From positions 4,243,874 to 4,307,873 of the forward strand of contig SDUX01000002.1 in NCBI GenBank assembly GCA_008729055.1: DNA of 64,000 nucleotides, given 5' to 3'. The notes beneath the pieces were generated by a model. It searched no databases, was not told the DNA's origin, and saw only the letters and a list, made by a program, of their open reading frames with translations. Numbering within the stretch: the stretch's first letter is position 1; the number at the start of each line of letters is the position of its first letter. The position numbers and the translations under genes were made by a program. This DNA comes from Pyropia haitanensis (lineage: Eukaryota; Rhodophyta; Bangiophyceae; Bangiales; Bangiaceae). Shown here in pieces: positions 1-10,796 of this stretch.

Positions 1-1104
1 GGCATTGGTAAAGAGCGGCGCCCACCCCCGCGGGCGGGACGCCTCGGCAACGTCGACCGCGTAGCCGTGGTTCTGCGAGGTGATAAAACACCGGCCAGAC
101 GCTTCCTCAGTTGCCGGCTGATTGTGCCCCCGGTTCCCATACTTGAGCTTGTACGTCGTGAAGCCCGCCGCCAGCGCCAACAATTGGTGACCGAGGCAGA
201 TACCAAAGATGGGCCGCGCCGGCCGCCGCTCCATGGCTGCTTGTAAGCCCGCAATGGTGACGCCTAACGTCGACGGGTCACCTGGCCCGTTGGACACAAA
301 GATGCCGTCATACTCGCCCGCCGAGTCGGCGGCCGAGTAGTCGTGGTCAAAGGGCACACGGGTGACAACGGCGCCACGGGAGAGGAAGCAGCGCAGCTGG
401 TTGACCTTGAGCCCACAGTCAATGACCAGGATGCGTGGCCGGGTAGACCCCGCAGGGAAGCGTGCCGGGTCAGGATGGTAGGTGACCACCTCGGGGTGCG
501 CCACGGTCGCCACCAGCGGGGTGGTGGCAGGGTCTACAAACGGAGAATCAACAATGGCGCGCAGATTGTCCGAACCGTCAATGAGGAGTTTGGCCAGCAG
601 GGAGCCCCGCTCCCGCAGCAGCTGCGTCAGCCGCCGCGTGTCGACCCCCGCAATGGCAGGCACGCCCTGGGCGGCCAGGAAGGAGCCCAGCGATGACGTC
701 GCCGTCCAGTGCGAGTACGCCTCCCCGCAGTAGTCCGACACCACCAGCGCCGCCGCGTGGACGGCAGTGGACTCGAGGTGGACGGGGAGCCCAGTGGCAG
801 CGTCTACAGCGGCCGGGTCGGGCACCCCATAGTTGCCGGCGAGAGGAAAGGTCAGGACGAGCAGCTGGCCGCGGTAGCTGGGGTCCGTCAGCGCCTCGGT
901 GTAGCCGACCATACCGGTCTGGAAAACCGCTTCGCCAGACGTGGAGGTGGGCGCACCAAAGGACCACCCGCGAATGGTGACCCCGTTCTCCAGCACCAGG
1001 CTCGCACCCACGCGGGGGGGGACGGCAGGGATGGTGGCGGAGGCACTGCCAGCACCACTGCCGCCCCCGCCAGCGACGCCATTGGCCGTGCTAGCACCCG
1101 CCAT
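1..1104 (-). CDS. CAD: CAD-type carbamoyl-phosphate synthetase II, glutaminase region (3' end beyond window)
   Basis: This is the N-terminal part of the enzyme that opens de novo pyrimidine synthesis. The glutaminase releases ammonia from glutamine for carbamoyl phosphate. The translation shows the small-subunit N domain (about residues 35-180, with VFQTGMVGYTEALTDPSY and SHWTATSSL) and a class I glutamine amidotransferase domain with NGPGDPS and GICLGHQ. The nucleophile cysteine is residue 303, and GNRGHNQP and TSQNHGYAVD follow. An in-frame TAG lies 17 codons before the first ATG, which fixes the start. The wording is closer to animal/fungal CAD than to cyanobacterial or plastid CarA. The frame is still open at the window edge after 368 residues. 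So it is either a separate small subunit of about 400 residues or the start of a CPSII or CAD fusion; I favour the fusion. No intron is needed in the visible part. Confidence 0.87.
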   Translation of the reverse strand, partial: MAGASTANGVAGGGGSGAGSASATIPAVPPRVGASLVLENGVTIRGWSFGAPTSTSGEAVFQTGMVGYTEALTDPSYRGQLLVLTFPLAGNYGVPDPAAVDAATGLPVHLESTAVHAAALVVSDYCGEAYSHWTATSSLGSFLAAQGVPAIAGVDTRRLTQLLRERGSLLAKLLIDGSDNLRAIVDSPFVDPATTPLVATVAHPEVVTYHPDPARFPAGSTRPRILVIDCGLKVNQLRCFLSRGAVVTRVPFDHDYSAADSAGEYDGIFVSNGPGDPSTLGVTIAGLQAAMERRPARPIFGICLGHQLLALAAGFTTYKLKYGNRGHNQPATEEASGRCFITSQNHGYAVDVAEASRPRGWAPLFTNA

Positions 1105-3596
1105 CCTGTTGAACAGACGCGCGGCGGTGGGAGCAGCACAGCCCGCGCGGCACTAGTAGCGAGGCAGCGTGGGGGGTGTACAAGCCACCCTTGGCCCGCG
1201 GGCCGTGCAGGCTGCCGGCAAGCCTGGCAGCGAGTGGTTGCCAGCCAGTGCGTCTTCAAAAACGGTAACAGTGAACAGCAATGGGAATGGGGGGGGAGTG
1301 AGGAAGGTTCGGTGGGGGGGGCGGCCAAGCGGATGCCGTCCGCCAGAGGCGCGCCCGCACGATGTTCGGCGGGTCGAGCGGGGCGGCGGCGACAACGGCC
1401 AAGTCCACGTCGGCGACCAGACAGGGGCTCCCGGGCCCCGCTCGTGGCCCGGACGGCCGCCGTCGGTGCCGCCGCAGAGACGATCTGAGCCAACAAAATG
1501 GGCGGGGCCGTGCACAGATCCGGAACAGCCCGTGGCCGGCGACCTGCTCGGCCGGCGACGGTCGACCAATCAGCGTCGGCGACACTCGGGACGCCATGCG
1601 GATCAGCTGGCGGGTGCTGGAGTTGCCACACTTCAGTTTCCTGCCAATGATCACCTCAGAACTATACCACGTGGCAACCACGATGACAATGGTGTAGTGA
1701 TAATGGACGTTCCAGCGTGGCCGCGAAGAATTGTGAGGAATGCAATTGATGTTACAATATACTGCTGATTCGATCATGCTTACAATGTACTCTATGCGTG
1801 GACAGTTACACAGCAGTCTACGTGGAGGCGGTCAGCAGACAAGCAACACGCGGCGAAGAGACGTCAAAGCCGTGGCACAAAGCGTGTGAGAGAGCATGAC
1901 GTGCGTCCACGGTTGGCGCCCTCCAGTCTGTCTGGGACTGCGGCCACCCAGCCGAGGCCACGTTGCAGCACGGTGGCGCCGGGAACCGCCGCCGGCCAGC
2001 GGCTCTGCCCCCACCACCCCCCTGCTGCACAAGCCCAGCAAGCCGACACCCCATCCCCCGAGCCGACTGGTCGGCACGACGGGCACCCTGTGATCGGCCA
2101 CTGGGAAGCGCACCTGCTGGGCCGCGGGCAGCGGAGGGGGGTGAGCTCGGTGCGCTTCCGCCGCCGTTTTCGAGGCTCTGGTCTCGCGCCGTCTGGTGCC
2201 TGCCGGTGGGCGCGTCCACGAGCTTCTTTCGGCTGTTCTTGACCGCCTATCTCAAGTCTCGTGGGCAAGCCCCCTGCTCCACCCGTGGCCACCTGTGTCG
2301 CCTCCTCCTTGCCAGTGGCGGCGGCCACCGAAAGGTACGTAGGCCAGTGTCGCTGCCTGTGACGGTGTGGTCTCGTTTTCGTGGGAAATCTTGTCGCAGC
2401 GCACTCGCTGGTGCTGCGCGCTGCGCGTTGTTCTCGGCGTGGTCTTTTGTTTTGGTTTGGTTGCAGTTCGCGACAGCCGTGGGTGTCCCCTTCCCCCGCC
2501 GCCACCGACGGGGGCGACCGCACTCTGCCGCACACACAGCCCGTGTGCCGCGTTTTGGTGGCGGCTGGGTCCCGACGCCGCTGCCGCCTGGCACAGCCGT
2601 GCCATCGCCTTGCACAGACTCTCCTCTGCGCGGGAGGAGTGGGTGGGCCGACGTGCACGCCGCGCGGGTGCTGCGCCGCCGTTTTGCCAGAGAGGTGGGG
2701 TGCGGGGGGGAGGTCCACACCCTTCTCCCACGCAGCCTGGCGCAGTCGAGAACGACAGCGACGTCCGGCTGCCACTCCACGCGCGCCAGCCTGTGGCTGA
2801 CGCATGACGACGCCTTGGGAGGCCTCTTTCTTTGCCCGCTGTGTCTTTTTTTAACCCTGGGTTGGATGGAACCTCTGTGGATTCTTCCGTGGCCGCGCGT
2901 CGGGCGGCGACGGGCTCTCTGGGGATTTGAATCAATGCGCGGGCGTACCGGCGGCACAGGCGGGCCCCGCGGCGGATCGCACCGCGCACCGGCAGTGGCC
3001 GTGTGGGGGGGGGGCGGGCGGCGTGAGTGCGAGCGTTGGTGCTAGCTGCGCCCCACCGTTGCCACGGCGTGGCCCGCGTCGGACCGCCGTCGTGGGTGCA
3101 TTGCTGTGGGCTGCGCTGACGGCGCCGCGAAGGCAAGCGTTGTCGGTCTGGGGGCATCACGCCCCGGGCTGGCGGCGGCGTGCCGCGGGACGCCGCCCGA
3201 CCACCTCGACAGACGCGTGACGATCCCAATCCCGCACGGCCGCCCACGTGTCACCAGGGGGGGGGAGGGTGGTAGCGGTGGCCGGGGGGGACAGCGAGGG
3301 CTCCGACGCGCGGGACGGCGGTGGGCGCGTGCTTACCGGCGGGGTTGGGTGTTTGCTTGGGCGACGCACTGCGCATGCGGTGGCAACGGCAGTGTTGTCG
3401 TTGCACGGGTGGTTGCCGCGGTCGGCAGCCGCGGCGAGCATCGTGAGACGGTCGGTGGTGACGTGGTGAGTGTGGTGCACTGCCCCCCTCTGTTGCCGCC
3501 GACCCGCGGCCGCCCCCGAGTTGTCGGTGGGGGTGGCTTGCTGGTGTGTTAAGCTCCTCCTCACGTGCCGGCTATCTGGTGGCTAGGCCCGCCACG
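1105..3596. promoter_or_regulatory. Divergent intergenic region between CAD and CDKA
   Basis: About 2.5 kb separates the two divergent start codons. The side near the CAD gene includes a lower-GC patch around 1620-1800. The rest is GC-rich with short G runs. Several frames are open for long distances, but their products are arginine/proline/alanine strings without recognisable domains, so I read them as composition artefacts. A donor-like AAGGTACGT sits near 2333-2341 and could start a 5' UTR intron of the kinase gene; I cannot prove it. No tRNA or other RNA gene was recognised. Confidence 0.4.
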
Positions 3597-4538
3597 ATGG
3601 ATCGCTACGAGACGCTGCAGAAGATTGGGGAAGGCACCTATGGCGTTGTCTTCAAAGCCCGTGACCGGGAGACGAACGAGATGATTGCGCTCAAGCGCAT
3701 CCGGTTGGAGCAGGAGGATGAGGGCGTGCCATCCACGGCCATCCGGGAGATCTCCATCCTCAAGGAGCTCCAGCACCCCAACATTGTGCGCTTTATGGAC
3801 GTCGTACATAGCGACAACAAGCTGTTCCTGGTGTTTGAGTACTTGGACCAAGACCTGAAGCGGTTTATGGACTCGGTCAGGGCGCCGTCGCTGGACCCGA
3901 CGCTCATCCAGTCGTACCTTTTCCAGCTGCTCAACGGCATTGAGCACTGCCACCGCCACCGGGTGCTGCACCGGGACTTGAAGCCGGCCAACCTTCTTAT
4001 TGACCGTCGGGGGTCGCTCAAGCTGGCAGACTTTGGGCTGGCTCGCGCGTTTGGCATCCCCGTCCGCCACTACACGCACGAGGTTGTGACGCTGTGGTAC
4101 CGCGCACCCGAGATCTTGCTTGGCGCCAAGAAGTACTCGACTCCAGTGGACATTTGGTCTATTGGCTGCATCTTTGCCGAGCTGGTCACCCGCTCGCCCC
4201 TCTTCCCCGGCGACTCGGAGATTGACCAGCTATACAAGATCTTTCGGGCGCTGGGTACCCCCACCGAGGACGTGTGGCCGGGCGTGTCGGACCTCCCGGA
4301 CTTCAAGCCCACCTTCCCGCGCTGGCCGCCCGTGTCGCTACGGAATACTGTGCCCGCGCTGGATGATGTGGGACTCAACCTCCTCACCCAGATGCTGCTA
4401 TATGAGCCGTCGCAGCGCATTACGGCGCGGGACGCCCTCAACCACCCCTACTTTGCCACAGTCGACCGCGAACGCTGGATGTCCCCTCAGTCGGCGGCCG
4501 GCGGCTCGGCAGGTGGGCCGGCGGGGCCCGCCCACTGA
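3597..4538 (+). CDS. CDKA: A-type cyclin-dependent kinase (Cdc2/CDKA)
   Basis: This is a serine/threonine kinase that drives cell-cycle transitions when bound to a cyclin. It is single-exon with 313 residues. The numbering matches human CDK2 unusually well: glycine loop GEGTYG 11-16 with inhibitory sites T14 and Y15, lysine K33, the perfect cyclin-binding helix PSTAIRE 45-51, catalytic HRDLKPAN at 125-132, DFG 145-147, and activation threonine T160 in [14 protein letters not shown]. The start was chosen at the ATG giving [13 protein letters not shown]; an upstream in-frame start would add 17 unconserved residues. The kinase domain ends near residue 290 and is followed by a short glycine/alanine/proline tail. 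The intact PSTAIRE places it in the CDK1/2/CDKA class rather than the plant B-type or transcriptional CDKs. Confidence 0.97.
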   Translation: MDRYETLQKIGEGTYGVVFKARDRETNEMIALKRIRLEQEDEGVPSTAIREISILKELQHPNIVRFMDVVHSDNKLFLVFEYLDQDLKRFMDSVRAPSLDPTLIQSYLFQLLNGIEHCHRHRVLHRDLKPANLLIDRRGSLKLADFGLARAFGIPVRHYTHEVVTLWYRAPEILLGAKKYSTPVDIWSIGCIFAELVTRSPLFPGDSEIDQLYKIFRALGTPTEDVWPGVSDLPDFKPTFPRWPPVSLRNTVPALDDVGLNLLTQMLLYEPSQRITARDALNHPYFATVDRERWMSPQSAAGGSAGGPAGPAH

Positions 4539-5119
4539 CACGCCTTGTCTCTGGCGTGCGCGCGGGGCGGTGCGTGGCCATCTGGCCTGCAGGATGATGC
4601 TGGCGGTTGGATTTTTGGTTGGCGGGTGCTGCAGGTGTTGCCTCGCGAGCGGATGCGATTTTGGCGGTGGCGGCAGCAGCGGCGAAGGTGGTGTGCCGCT
4701 CCCTCCCATTCATGCTTTGAACGTCGAGCTCAGGGGGTGGCTGGGGCTTCCCCTGTGCTTGCATCTTTATCTGGTCTTGTGTCGTTTTGCATGTGTTGGT
4801 TTCATGTGCCTGTGTTGGTGTTGGATGCGTTTCCCTTCTTGTTCTCTACTCAGTTACCGCTTCTTCCTTTCCATACTTTTTCGTTGGCCTATTCTGCGCG
4901 CCCCCGCGAAGCAGCGGCAGGTTGCTCTCCCCGTTTTTGTGGCGTGGATGGTCGAGGATTGGCACCGGACATCCTGGCAGTGCCCCCCAGCCCCTGCTGG
5001 TTACGGAACCGCCTGATGACCTGGTTATCCTGGTCGATGCATCAGTCGTCAGCATGGTCTTGCACCGGCGCGCAGTGGTGAGCCCCACGCTGCTCATTGG
5101 GAAGCCTCATGGTGACCTG
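4539..5119. other. 3' flank of the kinase gene, no gene seen
   Basis: This is a T-rich stretch downstream of the kinase stop codon, with many TTTT/TTTG/TGTGTT tracts between 4600 and 4880, as expected for 3' UTR and termination sequence. Open frames here give hydrophobic cysteine/valine strings without a domain. I see no supported gene. Confidence 0.4.
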
Positions 5120-5296
5120 TTAGAAGCATGCCCTGTTGTTTGCGATGACCACCATGGCCCGGGTGATGTACCTCACCATGTGGGGGCACAGAGTGATACA
5201 GCGAGGACAGCGGTAGAAGGCCTGGTGCGGAGTGCTGATGCTGCTTACCATTGCCCGGTCCTGTTGCAGTCCGTTACAGTGAAGGCAGTGCGACAT
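5120..5296 (-). CDS. Small open frame with two CxxC pairs (uncertain)
   Basis: An ATG-started minus-strand frame of 58 residues has a CHC-type pair near its start (MSHCLHCNG) and a second pair plus one more cysteine further on (FYRCPRCITLCPHM), a spacing that could bind zinc. The sequence between them contains GTAAGC and a CACCAG acceptor-like site. The FYRCPRC part may therefore be a last exon of a longer minus-strand gene whose other exons lie to the right. I do not recognise the family. Nothing else in the neighbourhood confirms coding. Confidence 0.2.
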   Translation of the reverse strand: MSHCLHCNGLQQDRAMVSSISTPHQAFYRCPRCITLCPHMVRYITRAMVVIANNRACF

Positions 5297-6090
5297 GATT
5301 AGCGTGACTTCTCGGCGTGTTCCTGCTCTGGGTCAACTGATGTCGTAGCGTGGCCACATGGGAGCCTTGATACCGTTGCTGTCCAGGACAGCCGCGCGAC
5401 TACATCTAATTCAAATGCCTACGCAGCAGGCCGGGCATCGACTGGGTCCTATGAACACGGCTGGTAGCACACCGGCGGGAACATCAACGGTCTGACAAAC
5501 GACACTTCACCGCATGCAGCCATGTTTTGCAGTGGTGCTCGTCAGCAAGATGTTTTGCTCCTGTGGATGCGTCTCACTGAGAACAGGGTGAGAGTTTTAA
5601 CCGGCTACAGGGACACAAACAACTTCCTTCACCACCACAGCAATGCTTGGCTGTGCGCAAACACACCTTTTCCGCAGCCGCGATGAGGAAGCCCTCTCGC
5701 ATCAGGGGGGGATGCGGCACTCGCACCTGATGACAGGGTCTTGGACGGTCGAAAAAAAGAGGGGGTTGGTGCTGTTAGGCTCGCTAGTGCCTCAGTCATC
5801 TGCCGGCACAAATGGGAATACTCGGCCCGGCCGCTCATACTGCACAGCTCAAGAGAAGCAAGACATACACATCGAGAATACGGAGAAGGCAAGCCGCAGC
5901 ATGTCCAGAGTTCACAGTTCACAGTCAGACTTCTGTGGGGTCGTCGCCTCCCGCTGTGCCGCTCAAGTGGACCTGTGGCATGCCGCGTGGATGGTCTACC
6001 AAGCGAGTCCCCGATGCAAATGTTTCAGCACCACCCTCTCAATTGTTCCCAGGTAGGCTGCGAGTTGCAGAGCGAACGCATCAAACATAC
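5297..6090. other. Lower-GC stretch, possible 3' exons of the membrane-protein candidate
   Basis: I tried the minus strand in three frames and found no continuous conserved protein. A good acceptor-like site (pyrimidine tract then CAG) on the minus strand near 5845 could open an exon reading YERPGRVFPFVPADD. Without transcripts this cannot be tied to a gene. No RNA gene was seen. Confidence 0.25.
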
Positions 6091-6472
6091 CGAGTCGCCA
6101 GCGTGGCGGATGCGGTCAGCAATAATGAGCAGAACAGCGAAAAAGCCGGCCATAAAGACGTAGAGCAGAACCAGGGCAAGAGTCGTGGTGACTGTGTCCG
6201 TACGCCCCAAACAGGAAGGAAGCAGAGGCATCCAAAGAGGTCGCCAAAAAGAAGTACGGGAGGTCAGCCAGCTGCTCAGGGCCGCCATGGAGCGCTCAAT
6301 AGTGGAGTCCGCTGACGGAAAAAACCGCGACACAGGGCCGACACTCCCACTATCACATCAGGGACGCGGCCAACGTACACCACTCCATCGGGGTCAGGCC
6401 CACAATGGTCAGCTTGCCATCAGGCCGGCGTTGAATGGGGTTAGACACCTTGGGGAGAGTGGGCAGCTTCAT
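6091..6472 (-). CDS. Candidate two-exon single-span membrane protein, Na,K-ATPase beta-like N terminus (3' end unresolved)
   Basis: Exon 1 (6472 down to 6379) starts MKLPTLPKVSNPIQRRPDG and runs to GLTPMEW. A GTACGT donor follows, and an acceptor CACAG leads into exon 2 (6191 down to 6091) in phase. Joined, the product reads GLTPMEWFTTTLALVLL and then YVFMAGFFAVLLIIADRI, a single hydrophobic span after a short cytosolic tail. The pattern of an N-terminal NP motif, a G-x-T-x-x-W segment and then a membrane span resembles Na,K/H,K-ATPase beta subunits. A second donor GTATGT follows exon 2, so more exons should lie to the left, but I could not identify the cysteine-rich ectodomain. The family call is an inference from one short segment. 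An unspliced reading ends soon after TLAASLM. Confidence 0.33.
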
Positions 6473-7534
6473 GGCGGCAAAAGGGGGTGTGACGGTGCCC
6501 GGCACTGGGGAGAGTCGGCCACGAGCTGGGACCACGACGCGACGGACGCCCGGACGCAATGGATGACGCAAGGAGAGGTGGAAAACGGAGATAGAGAGCG
6601 TGTGACAGGGGCGCAGGGGCGTGAAGTGGTCCCGACGTCGACCGCGATGCACGAGCTCTACGGGCCAAGCCAGCGGGTCACGCAAGCGCACGCTCGCTCG
6701 CGCCCGCGCCCGAGGTGGCTTCTTGTGCGCACTGTCGCAGTTGCGGTCGGCGGGGAACCACGTTTTTGGGGGCGGCGGTCTGGAAATTTTCTCCATCGGC
6801 GGCCATCGCCACGTGCGAGAAGAAGCGCCACCAATGGGGAAGCTCCATTTCGCCCTGCCTGGGCTGGGTGGACCACAGCATGAACGCTTCCGAGACGCTT
6901 CGCGGGTGGGGCGTTGGGGTGAACTTAACGAGTCTGCCAGCCAGCGCCCAATCCCTGTCCGCGCGAGCGGGGAAACCAGCAAGGCCGTTACGGCCTCTCT
7001 TCCCGCCAGGGCCGTCATTCGTGTACCTTCTTACAGCAATGTATCAATTCCCAAGTATTCTACCACGTGACACCACTGATGGAATGGTATGATTTGGATA
7101 GTGACAGGGACTGCGTCGTCCACGTGTCTCATCGTCATTTGAGTAGCCCTGCCTCGCGAGGCCAAGGCCGCGCCAGTGCCCCAGTGGGCCAATTTCGACG
7201 CGCGCTCGGCAGGGTCCTCGGCTTCTCTGGGGCAATGGAGGCTCAACCGCGGCGACACGATCGGCGCCGAGGCGACTGGGTCATTGTTGCCGGCGACCGG
7301 CTGGCTGCGTGTGCTCCAACCGGCGGGTGTGTGTGTCTGTGCGTGTTAGCCGCGACTGGCAGCGTCAACAGCCCAGCTGCTACCCGCACGCATCGTCCAC
7401 CCCGCCGGGACCGTCGTCCTCCCATCTGAGTCACCGTTGCCCCGCCGTGTTGACTGGTGCGCTCCTGGTGGTGTTCTCTCTGCCCTCTCACACTCTCGGA
7501 CTCGTCCATTGCTCCCCCTTTTGTCGTTGTCACC
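6473..7534. promoter_or_regulatory. Upstream region of MTHFR and of the divergent membrane-protein candidate
   Basis: About 1.06 kb lies between divergent starts. Near 7020-7100 GC falls locally. The 200 bases before the MTHFR ATG are C/T-rich (CTCTCTGCCCTCTCACACTC), typical of 5' leaders in this window. Overlapping open frames have no conserved content. No specific promoter element was identified. Confidence 0.35.
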
Positions 7535-9508
7535 ATGTCATCCGCCGTGCTGATTGGGTCGTCAGACTCGCCAACGACGGAGGCCCAGAAAGCCGCGGCG
7601 CTGCCCGCCATGCCCGCTTTGCAGACCGCCGTGTCGTCGTCGGCGCACAAGTCGGACCCGAACCTGCGCCAGATGGCCCACATTGCGGACAAGATCCGGG
7701 AGCGTGTCGCGGAGCAGCGCACCTTCTTCTCCTTTGAGTACTTCCCGCCCAAGACGCCTTCGGGCGTGGAGAACCTGTACGACCGTATTGACCGCATGTC
7801 GCGGGTGGAGCCGCTCTTTTGCGACATGACCTGGGGTGCGGGTGGCTCCACGTCGGAGCTGTCCCTGGACCTGAGCGGTAACATTCAGAAGTACCTGGGC
7901 CTGGACTGCATGATGCACTTGACGTGCACCAACATGCCTGCGGGCAAGGTGCGGGAGGGTCTGGATGGGGCCAAGGCGCGGGGCATTCGTAACATCCTGG
8001 CCCTGCGGGGGGACCCCCCGGCGGGGCAGGAGTGGGTGCAATGCGAGGATGGCTTTGCGCACGCGGTGGACCTGGTACGCTTTATCCGCGCTGAGTACGA
8101 CGACTACTTTTGCATCTGCGTGGCGGGCTACCCCGAGGGCCACCCGGCGGGCTCCCTTGCTGGCGCCATTACGTATGAGCAGGAGATGGATCATCTGGAG
8201 GAGAAGGTCAAGGCGGGTGCAGACCTAATCATCACCCAGATGTTTTACGACGTGGATGTCTTCCTGCAGTTTGTGCGGGACTGCCGCAAGCGAGGCATTG
8301 AGGTGCCTGTGCTGCCGGGCATCCTGCCCATCCAAAACTACGCCGGCTTCAAGCGTATGACCGGCTTTTGCAAGACTCAAGTGCCTCCGTCAGTGATAGA
8401 GGCGCTGGAGCCCATTCGCGACGACGATGCGGCGGTCAAGGACTATGGCATCAGGCTGGCCACGGACATGTGCCGTCGCATCCTCGACTCGGGCTTGTCG
8501 CCGGGCATCCACTTTTACTCGCTCAATCTGGAGAAGAGTGTCATGGCGGTGGTGGACGAGCTCGGTCTTGTCCCCCAAACGCAGTCCATCCGGTCGCTTC
8601 CGTGGCGACCGGCCACTCTGGACAAGCGGCGGACGGAGGATGTGCGGCCTATTTTCTGGGCCAACCGGCCGAAGTCGTACCTCGAGCGCACTTCGGCGTG
8701 GGACGACTTTCCCAACGGCCGGTGGGGTGACAACCGGTCGCCGGCGTTTGGGGACATTTCCAACCACCACCTGGTAGGCTCTGGCGGCCTGACGACCGCA
8801 GACGCGCGGGCTGCCTCGCGCGAGTTGTACGGTCCCATCGGGTCGGAACAGGACGTGGCGGACGTGTTTGTGCGCTTCTTCAAGGGCACCCTCAAGCGCC
8901 TCCCGTGGGTCGAGGCGTCGGAGCTGGCCAACGAGACGGTTGCCATTTCCTCGCCGCTGCTCTGGCTGAACCGCAACGGGCTGCTGACGATTAATTCGCA
9001 GCCACGGGTCAACGCCGCCCCGTCGACGGATATGAGCGTCGGCTGGGGCGGGCCTGGCGGTTTTGTCTACCAAAAGGCGTACGTGGAGTTCTTTGCGTCT
9101 CCCGAGATGACTGACGCCCTCTTCAAGGCCGCCGAGCGCTTCCCCTCCCTGACGCTGTACGCAGCCAAGGCGGACTCAAAGGAGCTGCGCACCAACTCGA
9201 CGGCGCCGGGTGCCAACGCTGTGACGTGGGGCGTCTTTACCGAGCGGGAGATCATCCAGCCGACGGTTGTGGACCCCTACTCTTTCCGCGTGTGGAAGGC
9301 GGAGGCGTTCACTTTGTGGCTGTCGCACTGGGCGGACCTGTACGACGCGGAGGATGCGTCCAAGGCGGTGCTGCGCAACATCCACGACACGTACTCGCTG
9401 ATCAACATTGTTGACAACGACTTTGTGGCTGGGGATATCTGGAGGATCTTTTCTGACGTGATCCCGTCGACGTGCGGGGCGACCAAGACGTCGTCGCGCA
9501 ATGCTTAA
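7535..9508 (+). CDS. MTHFR: Methylenetetrahydrofolate reductase
   Basis: The enzyme reduces 5,10-methylenetetrahydrofolate to 5-methyltetrahydrofolate, the methyl donor for methionine synthesis, in the cytosol and with FAD. It has 657 residues in one exon. The N-terminal catalytic TIM barrel spans about residues 50-350 and shows FFSFEYFPPKT (catalytic glutamate about E68), CDMTWGAGGSTS, HLTCTNM, LALRGDPP, GYPEGHP and TQMFYD. A linker follows with LPWRPATLDKRRTEDVRPIFWANRP. The eukaryotic regulatory domain (about 420-640) carries WGVFTEREIIQPTVVDP and WKAEAFTLW, matching the AdoMet-responsive half of animal and fungal enzymes. The ATG chosen has the context CACCATGT; another in-frame start 78 bases upstream would add an unconserved leader. 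No frameshift and no intron were seen. Confidence 0.97.
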   Translation: MSSAVLIGSSDSPTTEAQKAAALPAMPALQTAVSSSAHKSDPNLRQMAHIADKIRERVAEQRTFFSFEYFPPKTPSGVENLYDRIDRMSRVEPLFCDMTWGAGGSTSELSLDLSGNIQKYLGLDCMMHLTCTNMPAGKVREGLDGAKARGIRNILALRGDPPAGQEWVQCEDGFAHAVDLVRFIRAEYDDYFCICVAGYPEGHPAGSLAGAITYEQEMDHLEEKVKAGADLIITQMFYDVDVFLQFVRDCRKRGIEVPVLPGILPIQNYAGFKRMTGFCKTQVPPSVIEALEPIRDDDAAVKDYGIRLATDMCRRILDSGLSPGIHFYSLNLEKSVMAVVDELGLVPQTQSIRSLPWRPATLDKRRTEDVRPIFWANRPKSYLERTSAWDDFPNGRWGDNRSPAFGDISNHHLVGSGGLTTADARAASRELYGPIGSEQDVADVFVRFFKGTLKRLPWVEASELANETVAISSPLLWLNRNGLLTINSQPRVNAAPSTDMSVGWGGPGGFVYQKAYVEFFASPEMTDALFKAAERFPSLTLYAAKADSKELRTNSTAPGANAVTWGVFTEREIIQPTVVDPYSFRVWKAEAFTLWLSHWADLYDAEDASKAVLRNIHDTYSLINIVDNDFVAGDIWRIFSDVIPSTCGATKTSSRNA

Positions 9509-10796
9509 GGCAGTGCTCTGTTGTTGATGCCTGGAGACTTTAGGATGTGAGCCACCCATGCGTATCGCTCTGCATAAAGGTGCTGCTTGTAGGTGTGCAA
9601 ACTTCAGAACCTCCGCTGGTTCTTTGCTGTCGGCTGATGCCCAATGTCTGTTCCGGTGCGGGCGTGCGAGGTGCGTACAGCGAAGAGAGAAGGTGAGCAG
9701 AGCATAGGGCGTGAGGGGGGGGAAAACACGGGGGGAGGACTGGTGGAACGGCCCGTGAAAGGCCAGTGCGGCGGCGCCGTACTCGCCTGTTCGCCTGCCT
9801 ATCTTGCCTTTCTTCCACGCCGACCAGAAGGGGCGCTGCGTGGGGTACAGGGGGTAGATGAGCAGGACAGACAACCACGACAGGAAGCCCACCTACGATG
9901 ACTGTACAGACGAGCCGCGGCTGCCAGCCGCGACTCCGTTTTTCCCTGTGTACACCCCAACCGCACCACGATGCGTCAAAGAAAACCTTGCGCACGTCGC
10001 TCTTCCTACACACGTACCATGCGTTTCGTACGTACTTTTCTGAGACATTTTCGCTTCTGCCAAGTCACATTCGTTCCTGATCGCACAAACAATACAGAAG
10101 GTAGCACCCCAAAGTCTGGAAGAGTTGCCAATGGATGGAAGCACCTCCGCGGGGCCGTGCAACGTGGCTCTTCGCACCCGATTTGGGGAGGCGCTGGGGG
10201 TGAGTTGGGCGCCTCGCGCCGGGGGGGGGGCCAGCGCACCCCCGGCGGGGGCGTCTGCGTGGAGCGGCGCGGCCGGGGGACCGGCGGAGCTCGCCGGCAC
10301 GTCCCGGCGGCGGCCGCGGCGGGGGTGGGTCCCCCTGCGCGCCGCGGCGGGGGTGCGGCCGTGCCCGTGTGCGTCGCGGTTTTTGGGTGCTCCGTGCGGC
10401 GGGTCGCGGCGGCGGCGACGTCGCACAGCCGTCGTTTTTCCAGCCGCTGGCGTGTCCGGGGGGGGGGGGGGGGGGGGGGGGGTGGAAGCCGGGAGGAGGG
10501 TCGGCGAGGGGGGGGGGGGTTGGTGGTTAGGGGGGGTTGGCGAGAGAGAGGATTGCCGCCGGGACCCGGTGGGTGCGTCGGCGTCGCCGAGGCCGTCGCG
10601 GCGAGCGCCACGTCCCTCTTGTTCTGGTTGGGTGGAGGGGCCTCGTCCCGGTTGGGGGTGGGTGGCGCCGGAGAGCCGCCCGTCGTCGACGGCGCTTGAC
10701 GGTGGGCGCCGAACTTGTGACGCTCTCAACAGGGGTGGGGGGGGGGGCGACGCGGCGTGGAACCCACCGCCGCCGCCGGCCACATCGGCGCTGACC
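9509..10796. other. MTHFR 3' flank and GC-rich region before the CobW-like gene
   Basis: The first 550 bases are mixed composition and likely 3' UTR. From about 10190 the DNA becomes G-rich with long G runs (10458-10481, 10511-10520). Both strands are open here only because of composition. The plus frame that becomes exon 1 of the next gene is already open from 10131, so that gene may start earlier than annotated. Confidence 0.35.

Noticed and set aside
1153..3045. Several overlapping frames between the CAD and CDKA genes
   Set aside because: No conserved motif, strong arginine/proline/alanine bias, open on both strands at once.
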